From Desulfovibrio sp. (GTDB taxonomy: Bacteria > Desulfobacterota > Desulfovibrionia > Desulfovibrionales > Desulfovibrionaceae): 18,321 nt of DNA. The position numbers were made by a program, and so were the translations under genes. The notes beneath the pieces are model-generated. The model worked only from the letters and a program-made list of their open reading frames with translations. It was not told the DNA's origin and did no database searches. Shown piece by piece: positions 1 to 4,874 of this stretch (position 1 is its first letter; every line of letters begins with the position of its first letter). The stretch is from NCBI GenBank assembly GCA_031275955.1, contig JAISNZ010000240.1:1-18321 (forward strand). The letters run 5' to 3'.

Positions 1-9
1 CGAGGGGGT

Positions 10-54
10 CCGGGGGGCATCATGCCCCCCGGCGGGGTTCGGGGCGGAGCCCCG
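10..54. repeat. Two adjacent GC-rich inverted repeats downstream of the M16C gene
   Basis: Bases 10-20 and 22-32 are perfect reverse complements around a single central base (arms of 11). Directly after them, CGGGGC at 40-45 and GCCCCG at 49-54 form a second hairpin with a 3-base loop. Both lie just beyond the stop codon of the minus-strand peptidase frame, so they could end or stabilise its transcript. There is no T-tract on either strand, so this is not a classic intrinsic terminator. The second hairpin has the same stem as the one at 18084-18098 after the TRAP permease, which suggests a recurring intergenic element of this genome. Confidence 0.5.
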
Positions 55-115
55 CGATACAGCGGCGTTTCCCTTGCCACTCCTTGCGGGGCGCTCGTTT
101 CCTGCCTGAACTGAC

Positions 116-2545
116 CTACAGCACGGAAACCCGGGACCAGCCGGCCTCCTGGGCGACGCGGTCCAGGGCGGCGCCCCCCAGGGCGCAGATCCGCCCGTTG
201 CGGGCAAAGGCTTCCAGTGCCTGGCCGAAGAGCCGGAAATGGGCGGGGGAGGCGGAGAGGATCTCCTCGCGGAGGCGCTGGCGCGTCTCTTCGTCATCGC
301 GGGCGAGCAGGCGGAAATAGGCGGCTTCGCCTTTGGCGTCGGGCAGGAGATAGGCGTCCAGCTCGCCGATGGCCCCGACAATGGAGGCCTGCAATTCCCC
401 GGAGGAAAGGGGGTGCCGCTGGAGGTAGGCGGCGGCGGCGGCGAAGACGTCCAGGGTGGAGCGGATATTGGGGTCGCGGTAGGAGACCATGACAAAGTCG
501 CCGCTCATGCGGTCCAGGCCGCACAGGCAACCGTAAGCCCCTCCCTGGACGCGGATCTTTTCCCAGAGGTAGCCGGTCCGGAGAAACCTGAGAATGACCA
601 GGGCGGAACCGTGCCAGGCGTAGCCGGACTCGAAGAGGTTGATGCCCTTGCCCACATAGTTGACCTGGGCCGGGAGGAGAAGGGCCTCGGCCGGGGGAAG
701 GGCGATCCGCCTCCAGAGGGGAGGGGAGGCCGCGCCGGGCGGGAGGGCTCCGGCCAGGGCGCGGGCCAGGGAAAGGAGGGCGGATCTGTCCTCGGGCCGG
801 GCGGTAATATTCAGCTCCAGGCGGCCGCGGGTCAGAATCCGGGAGCGGATGGCCTCCAGGCGGTCATGGACGGCGGGCCAGTCGTCCCTGATCAGGGGAA
901 TCAGGGCGCGCAGGGCGTCAAGATAGGCAAGGCCCCCGGTCTGCTCCTCCAGACAGGCCGCGCCGGAGAGGGCGGCCCGGAGGCGGGCGGCCACCACGAG
1001 ATGCCCGGAGGGCACGAGCCTGTGCTCCTGGCGCGCCTTTTCCTCCAGGGCCATCTGGAGAAAGCGGTCCCGGCGGTCAAAGACGGCGTTGCAAAGGACT
1101 TCCTCCAGGAGGGAAAAAAGATCTTCCCCCTTGTCCGGGGTCGCCTTGCCGCTGAGGAGCAGGCGGCTGACAGGGACGCGGTCGGCGGCGCGGGTCAGGA
1201 AACGCAGATCCGCGTCCAGGCCTCCGGTCTTGCGGGCGATGGCCATGGAGAGGTCGGCGAAATCCAGCTTCTTTGTGCCCATTTCCAGCAGGGCGCGGCC
1301 GAACAGGGGGAGGAGGAGAAGCGGATCGGGGTCCAGTCCGTCCAGATCAAAGGCGGCCTGCGCATAGATGATGCCCCCTGTGGGCAGCCCGTGAAAGTAC
1401 ACGGGCGCTTCCTCCGGATCGAGGATCTCTGTGGGGAGGTGAAGATTGCGCCGGGGGAGATCGGCGACCCCCAGGCGGGGAATGGCGGCCAGGGCTTGCG
1501 GATCGTCGGGCTCGGCCTGTCGCCTGGCCAGATCTTCGGCCTGGGCGAGAACGCCGGAAAAGGTCTCTTCGTCCATGGCGGCGGCCAGGGCTGCCAGGCG
1601 TTCCCGCTCTTCGGCCTCCCGGCGGGCGGCCAGATGCGGATCCGGGGCGAGGATGACGGTCACCCGGTGGGGGTTGTCCAGCAGCCAGCGGCGGATCAGG
1701 GCCTCGAAGCAGGCTTCTTTGGCGGCGAGACGGGCCTTGATGGCGGCCAGTGGGGCTTCAAAGGCCAGAGGCGCCAGGGGGTCGCCGCCGTGCAGCCAGG
1801 TGGTCAGGGCGCGGAGCATGACGGCAAGGCCCACAGGAAATCGGCCGGAATTATTCTCGCGCAGGGAGAATTCCACGCTGTTCACGGCGGCTTCCACAAG
1901 TTCCGGGGCAAGCCCGTCCCGGACCAGCCCGCGCAGGGTGTCCAGGATCAGGTCTTCCACGTCCGCGGCCCTGGAGACATCAACGCCCTTGAGCCCGGCG
2001 TCGAAGACAAGCTGGCGCAGATCCGCCTCCAGGCCCTGGCCGGCCAGATCCTCGCCCAGACCCGATTCCGTCAGAGCCCGGCGCAGGGGCGAGGCGGGCA
2101 TTCCCAGCAGCATCTGTTCCAGAATCCGGAAAGCCAGTCCCCGTTCCACATCCAGAACATCCGGCCCAAGCCAGTTGAGGGTGACCATACCCTTGGCCTC
2201 TTCGGCTTCCGGGGCCGCGTAGCGGACCGTGACCGTGCGGGGGGCCTTCCCAGGCTGCTGCAGGTCCACGGCCGAATCCAGGGGCGGGTCCTGAAGGGAA
2301 AAGGGCGCCAGGACAGCGCCGAGCCTGGCCAGGCGCTCCTGCTCCGGGTCATCGCCCCAGAAGAACAGGCGGGCGTTGGAGGGGTGATAATATTTGCGGT
2401 GAAAGGCCAGGAAGGCTTCATAGGAGAGATTGGGGATGACTTCGGGGTCGCCGCCGGATTCCAGGCTGTAGACGGTGTCCGGGAAGAGGGCGCGCAGACT
2501 GTGGCGGTCCAGGACGGATTCGGGGGCGGAAAAGGCCCCCTTCAT
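116..2545 (-). CDS. C-terminal 809-residue fragment of the M16C peptidase
   Basis: This frame starts at the Met codon that directly follows the TAG (stop and start abut) and runs 809 codons to a TAG at 116-118. It covers the rest of the first M16 domain, the M16C-associated middle region and the C-terminal inactive M16 half, including IRVQGGAYG at about 664-672 and the SYRDPNI block at about 688-694. It lacks the HxxEH motif. No Shine-Dalgarno lies in the few bases before this ATG; the nearest purine run (AAGGG) is about 17 bases upstream. Translation would therefore depend on termination-reinitiation or readthrough. Confidence 0.5.
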   Translation of the reverse strand: MKGAFSAPESVLDRHSLRALFPDTVYSLESGGDPEVIPNLSYEAFLAFHRKYYHPSNARLFFWGDDPEQERLARLGAVLAPFSLQDPPLDSAVDLQQPGKAPRTVTVRYAAPEAEEAKGMVTLNWLGPDVLDVERGLAFRILEQMLLGMPASPLRRALTESGLGEDLAGQGLEADLRQLVFDAGLKGVDVSRAADVEDLILDTLRGLVRDGLAPELVEAAVNSVEFSLRENNSGRFPVGLAVMLRALTTWLHGGDPLAPLAFEAPLAAIKARLAAKEACFEALIRRWLLDNPHRVTVILAPDPHLAARREAEERERLAALAAAMDEETFSGVLAQAEDLARRQAEPDDPQALAAIPRLGVADLPRRNLHLPTEILDPEEAPVYFHGLPTGGIIYAQAAFDLDGLDPDPLLLLPLFGRALLEMGTKKLDFADLSMAIARKTGGLDADLRFLTRAADRVPVSRLLLSGKATPDKGEDLFSLLEEVLCNAVFDRRDRFLQMALEEKARQEHRLVPSGHLVVAARLRAALSGAACLEEQTGGLAYLDALRALIPLIRDDWPAVHDRLEAIRSRILTRGRLELNITARPEDRSALLSLARALAGALPPGAASPPLWRRIALPPAEALLLPAQVNYVGKGINLFESGYAWHGSALVILRFLRTGYLWEKIRVQGGAYGCLCGLDRMSGDFVMVSYRDPNIRSTLDVFAAAAAYLQRHPLSSGELQASIVGAIGELDAYLLPDAKGEAAYFRLLARDDEETRQRLREEILSASPAHFRLFGQALEAFARNGRICALGGAALDRVAQEAGWSRVSVL

Positions 2546-3019
2546 CTAGTTGTAGACCACGCCCTTGTAGCTGAGGCTGCCGGGGCTCTCTCCCCCTTCC
2601 AGATGCCAGCCCTCCTGGCGGAAGGTCTCCTCGCTGATGCGGGGGAAAAAAACGGCGTCCAGGTAGACGTCGATCAGGTTGTAAAAATCCCTGAGATTGG
2701 CGCTGGCCACGGGGTAGCAGGTCTTGTCCGGGTAGGTGAAGGCATTGAGAAAGGTTTGCAGTGAGCCTTTGAGCAATTCCACAAAGGGCTCCTTGACAGG
2801 ATACTTCCGGGAGCCGCAAAGGACGGAATGTTCCAGTATATGGGCAACGCCGCTGGAATCCGCCGGCGGGGTGCGCAGGGAGACGCCGAAGACCTTGTTT
2901 TCGTCGGCGTTGAGACAGGAAAGGAGTTCGGCCCCGGTGGCCTCGTGCCGCCAGAGGCGGGCCAGACTCGCCAGTTCCGGCAGGGATTGCTCCCGGACAA
3001 GGATAAAGCCGTGCGACAT
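2546..3019 (-). CDS. N-terminal fragment of the M16C peptidase (as written in the sequence)
   Basis: If the TAG is real and read as a stop, this 157-residue product is what is made. It contains the start of the first M16 domain and the HxxEH zinc/catalytic motif (His60, Glu63, His64), with the conserved GSLQTFLNAFTYPDKT block at about 85-100. It ends at Asn157, immediately before the position of the third zinc ligand. Alone it lacks most of the M16 fold and should not be an active protease. It has its own credible start, an ATG with GGAG 5 bases upstream. Confidence 0.55.
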   Translation of the reverse strand: MSHGFILVREQSLPELASLARLWRHEATGAELLSCLNADENKVFGVSLRTPPADSSGVAHILEHSVLCGSRKYPVKEPFVELLKGSLQTFLNAFTYPDKTCYPVASANLRDFYNLIDVYLDAVFFPRISEETFRQEGWHLEGGESPGSLSYKGVVYN

Positions 3020-3040
3020 GGAGGCTCCGGAGACGTTGAC

Positions 3041-3067
3041 GGCCCCACCCCCCCGGGGGGTGGGGCC
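3041..3067. repeat. Near-perfect GC palindrome between the CBM48 and M16C genes
   Basis: Bases 3041-3053 (GGCCCCACCCCCC) are the exact reverse complement of 3055-3067, with one base between them. The element sits in the 71-base gap after the CBM48 stop codon and before the M16C ribosome binding site, both on the minus strand. In RNA it would form a very stable hairpin that could stabilise or attenuate read-through into the peptidase gene. No T-tract follows it, so termination is possible but not shown. Confidence 0.55.
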
Positions 3068-3090
3068 GCGCCGGGAAAAGGGGAAAGCCC

Positions 3091-3399
3091 TCAGACCTTG
3101 ACCAGGGAATTGTCGTCCCCGGAAAAGGGGCTGGGGACATAGGCGTCGGCTTTGTCGTCATTAAACCAGAGGCCGGAGTCCGTGACATAGCGGAACTGAT
3201 AGTCCTGACCGGAAGGCAGATCCACTTCCAGGGAGAAGCCCCCGTTTTTCAGCTTCTTCATGGGGTTCGAAGCAGAACTCCAGCTGTTGAAATCTCCCAC
3301 AAGATACACGCAGGAAGCTCCCTGGGCCTGCTCCGCGGTTACGGTGAACTGCACCTTGCAGGCGGCCCGGGATTTCAGGAATTTTTTTGAAAACGACAT
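3091..3399 (-). CDS. Stand-alone CBM48 / isoamylase N-terminal-like domain protein
   Basis: This 102-residue protein is essentially one early-set beta-sandwich of the CBM48 type, found in glycogen branching/debranching enzymes and AMPK beta subunits. The visible hallmarks are VYLVGDFNSW at 31-40, a basic-hydrophobic stretch near MKKLKNGGFS (47-56), the YQFRYVTDSGLWFNDD strand pair at 67-82 and a terminal DNSLVKV. No catalytic domain follows. I chose the ATG at 3397-3399 because GGGAGGG lies 7-8 bases upstream. An upstream in-frame ATG would add 36 residues with no domain character. The protein probably binds glycogen or an alpha-glucan, or serves as a regulatory or adaptor domain; its partner is unknown. 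No other carbohydrate gene is in the window. Confidence 0.85.
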   Translation of the reverse strand: MSFSKKFLKSRAACKVQFTVTAEQAQGASCVYLVGDFNSWSSASNPMKKLKNGGFSLEVDLPSGQDYQFRYVTDSGLWFNDDKADAYVPSPFSGDDNSLVKV

Positions 3400-3406
3400 G
3401 ACAGTT

Positions 3407-3413
3407 CCCTCCC
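3407..3413 (-). promoter_or_regulatory. Ribosome binding site that fixes the CBM48 start
   Basis: GGGAGGG on the minus strand is centred about 10 bases before the ATG at 3397-3399. It supports the 102-residue start over the longer frame that begins at 3507. Confidence 0.65.
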
Positions 3414-3502
3414 GAAATGCTGTGAAACCATACTCTGTACAAGGGCGAAGGCAGAAAAAGGGGAGGGCCTCCGCGCCTTGCATGGCCTTTACCGCTTCTT
3501 TT

Positions 3503-3532
3503 CTCATATCCCGGAAGCGCGAAAAGAATCAA
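3503..3532 (-). promoter_or_regulatory. Possible weak sigma70 promoter for the CBM48 gene
   Basis: On the minus strand, TTGATT (3527-3532) and TATGAG (3503-3508) are separated by 18 bases. They would give a leader of about 95 bases before the CBM48 ATG. The -10 match is poor, so this is only a candidate. Confidence 0.25.
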
Positions 3533-3611
3533 GCCCCGCCGGAGCATTTTTTCTGTATATACAATTTGAAGGTGAAAATGCCCTAAAGCGCATCCGCGCA
3601 GTGCTGATGGG

Positions 3612-3648
3612 GCGGCATTGCGAGCCGCCTTGCCGCTCGCAATGCCGC
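3612..3648. repeat. Inverted repeat with 14-base arms, REP-like or terminator-like
   Basis: GCGGCATTGCGAGC at 3612-3625 is exactly repeated in reverse complement at 3635-3648, with a 9-base loop. It lies downstream of the minus-strand unknown gene (ending at 3701) and about 210 bases upstream of the CBM48 start. No T-tract follows on either strand, which favours an extragenic palindrome or mRNA-stabilising hairpin over an intrinsic terminator. Confidence 0.6.
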
Positions 3649-3700
3649 GCGTTTCGCCGCGACATCCTGGCGCGGATTCTCTTTCCCGACGTGAAGCGCT

Positions 3701-4087
3701 CTATTCCGCAGCGGCCAGGGGCAGGTTCTCCTCAAAGGAGGGACGTAGTTCCTCGGCCCTCGCCGGGTCAATGCCGCACAACCCGAACACGGAGGCGAAA
3801 AGCATGTCCGTGGGCACGGTGAGGTCGTGAACGCCGTCGTTAATCCGGCAAGTCTCCCTGCCGGGCCTGACTTCGTAAAAGCGGCGGGACTTTTCGGCCC
3901 CGGCCCCGGAAACGATGGAGTAGACATGGCCGCCGCTGTCCGTGAGATAGAGGCGTATTCTGGTCAGCGAGGAGGTCTGCTCGTCAAAATAGGTGCTTTC
4001 CGCGAACATCCTGCCCTGAAAAGACAACTGCGCCCCGTTGTCGCTCCGCAGAAAAATTTTTTCCGCAAAGGCATTTGCTGTATCCAT
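3701..4087 (-). CDS. Protein of unknown function, 128 residues
   Basis: I do not recognise this family. The frame has normal amino-acid composition and a plausible ribosome binding site (GGGAG 9 bases before the ATG). Predicted by eye, residues 1-80 are mostly short strands (AQLSFQGRMFAES, LTRIRLYLTDSGGHVYSIVSG), which suggests a small beta-rich fold. Residues 84-108 (DGVHDLTVPTDMLFASVFGL) look like a helix/strand mix, and the tail is short, acidic and alanine-rich. There is no signal peptide, membrane segment or metal motif. It lies 120 bases downstream of the HTH gene on the same strand and may be co-transcribed. The absence of degenerate composition argues for a real gene. Confidence 0.7.
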   Translation of the reverse strand: MDTANAFAEKIFLRSDNGAQLSFQGRMFAESTYFDEQTSSLTRIRLYLTDSGGHVYSIVSGAGAEKSRRFYEVRPGRETCRINDGVHDLTVPTDMLFASVFGLCGIDPARAEELRPSFEENLPLAAAE

Positions 4088-4207
4088 AACTCGCCGCTCC
4101 CATAAGAATCAAATTCCCGGTCAAAAGTTCCCGTTTCCCCTGATCCGCCCGTCCGCCGCCTGTCCGGCCTTTGGTCCAACCGCGCGGGGAATGCGCTCCG
4201 AAGGACA

Positions 4208-4537
4208 TTATTCTTCATCCCCGGCGCCCGCCGCGGCGCTGTCCGCAAAAAGACGCAGCTGCACCTCTCCCCGGCCTTTCTTCTCTTTCCCGGCCGGCGC
4301 CGGGGGGGCCTTTTCCTCCGCAGGCTCGGAAACCGCCTCCTCCCGCAGGAAAAGATCCCCGCCGCCGCAAGCTGTCCAGAACGCCTCCAGATCCAGACGG
4401 GAAATGCGGTATGCCCTCCCCAGCCGGGCAGCGCGCAGGGCGCCGTCCCGAATGGCGCGGCGCAGGGTTTCCCGGTGGCAACTCAACAAGGCCGCGGCCT
4501 CGATCAGCGTAAAGGTCGCCTTGTCTGTCCTGTGCAT
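4208..4537 (-). CDS. Small helix-turn-helix DNA-binding protein (excisionase/MerR-like)
   Basis: This 109-residue protein has an N-terminal winged-HTH of the excisionase-family type. FTLIEAAALLSCHRETLRRA (9-28) gives the two helices of the HTH, and DGALRAARLGRAYRISRLDL (31-50) the wing and recognition follow-on, with EAFW after it. The remainder (about 60-109) is acidic and proline/alanine-rich, probably unstructured. Such proteins bind DNA as small regulators or as phage/ICE directionality factors, but no integrase or phage gene is nearby. I chose the ATG at 4535-4537 because the domain begins there, a GGGGA lies just upstream, and a promoter fits about 20 bases further on. It is transcribed divergently from the kinase operon and could regulate itself or that operon; this is inferred from position only. 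Confidence 0.8.
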   Translation of the reverse strand: MHRTDKATFTLIEAAALLSCHRETLRRAIRDGALRAARLGRAYRISRLDLEAFWTACGGGDLFLREEAVSEPAEEKAPPAPAGKEKKGRGEVQLRLFADSAAAGAGDEE

Positions 4538-4566
4538 GCGTGTCCCCTGTCCCCAGCTATTTTTTA

Positions 4567-4596
4567 TCCATATCCACAAGAAGCAACTTATGTCAA
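4567..4596 (-). promoter_or_regulatory. Candidate sigma70 promoter for the HTH gene
   Basis: On the minus strand there is a perfect TTGACA (4591-4596), then 18 bases, then TATGGA (4567-4572). This would start the RNA about 20 bases before the ATG at 4537. The -35 is consensus; the -10 is weak. The patch is AT-richer than its surroundings, which also fits a promoter. Confidence 0.5.
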
Positions 4597-4706
4597 CAGA
4601 TGCACGCTGAACTATTTCTCCGTCCACTGGCGGCGGATGGAATGCGCCGCCTGCCGCTGGAACCTTTGTCTGAATCCGCAAGGAAACACGGCTGGGATTG
4701 GGCGGG

Positions 4707-4734
4707 GATGCCGGGAAGAGGATGCCGGGAAGAG
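4707..4734. repeat. Perfect tandem duplication of a 14-base unit
   Basis: GATGCCGGGAAGAG occurs at 4707-4720 and again at 4721-4734 with no spacer. It lies in the leader region of the kinase operon. A 14-base unit is not a multiple of three, which is easier to accept in untranslated DNA and mildly supports a start near 4875. Confidence 0.7.
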
Positions 4735-4874
4735 GAGGATTGCTTTTTCGCCGCAAGCAGGGCACACTGGGGCAGTTTTGGTCTTTCAGGAATGCGCTGC
4801 TCCAGGCCGGGCCTGTCCGGCCGGGGCTTTTTTCCTTCTCCGGAAAAAGCGGGGAAGTTCCGGTGGGCAGGGCC

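Larger units (their letters stand above)
116..3019 (-). pseudogene. M16C metallopeptidase (PreP/Cym1-like), interrupted by one in-frame TAG
   Basis: Read through the stop, this is one continuous 967-codon frame, the usual length of bacterial presequence-protease-like M16C enzymes. These are zinc peptidases that degrade unfolded peptides inside a closed two-half chamber. The inverted zinc motif HILEH is at residues 60-64. The sequence then runs to GVVYN at 153-157, where family members continue N-E-M-K-G. Here the Glu codon (position 158) is TAG at 2546-2548, and MKGAF follows in frame. The C-terminal half keeps the substrate-binding Arg/Tyr motif IRVQGGAYG (about residues 822-830). A GGAG lies 5 bases before the ATG. 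No other stop or frameshift is seen, so the lesion is recent, a sequencing error or, less likely, recoded. The gene follows the CBM48 gene on the same strand, 71 bases away. The family call is strong; the gene's status is uncertain. Confidence 0.75.
3400..3700. other. Intergenic region between the unknown protein gene and the CBM48 gene
   Basis: I see no credible gene in these ~300 bases. They hold the CBM48 ribosome binding site, a possible weak minus-strand promoter, an AT-richer patch near 3545-3580 and a long inverted repeat at 3612-3648. The frames that cross it are short and arginine-rich, as expected for GC-rich non-coding DNA. Confidence 0.6.
4538..4874. other. Divergent intergenic region between the HTH gene and the kinase operon
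   Basis: These ~340 bases carry the HTH promoter near 4567-4596, an exact 14-base tandem duplication at 4707-4734, and a GGCCGG/CCGGCC hairpin at 4805-4822 followed five bases later by a run of six T (4828-4833). I found no convincing -10/-35 pair or sigma54 box for the kinase operon. The kinase frame stays open up to 4698, but that stretch has no domain character and is read here as leader. Confidence 0.55.

Noticed and set aside
2546..2548. Pyrrolysine insertion at the TAG
   Set aside because: A bulky pyrrolysine would not replace a zinc-binding Glu. TAG serves as an ordinary stop in several genes here, and no pyl gene is in the window.
239..2764. 841-codon open frame on the plus strand, antisense to the M16C gene
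   Set aside because: Its translation is glycine/glutamine-rich with no domain, and it is the mirror of a real gene in GC-rich DNA. The minus-strand frame carries clear M16C motifs.
4208..4537. Prophage or integrative element signalled by the excisionase-like HTH gene
   Set aside because: No integrase, att repeats or phage genes are nearby, and this small HTH type is common in chromosomal regulators.
4805..4833. GGCCGG/CCGGCC hairpin followed by six T as an intrinsic terminator or attenuator before the first kinase
   Set aside because: The stem is only six pairs and the T-run is separated from it by five bases. It is recorded in the intergenic entry but not called.
4698..4874. Upstream extension of the first kinase by 59 residues
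   Set aside because: It contains the tandem duplication and a hairpin and has no domain or membrane character. A start at 4875 (or GTG 4863) places TM1 right at the N-terminus.
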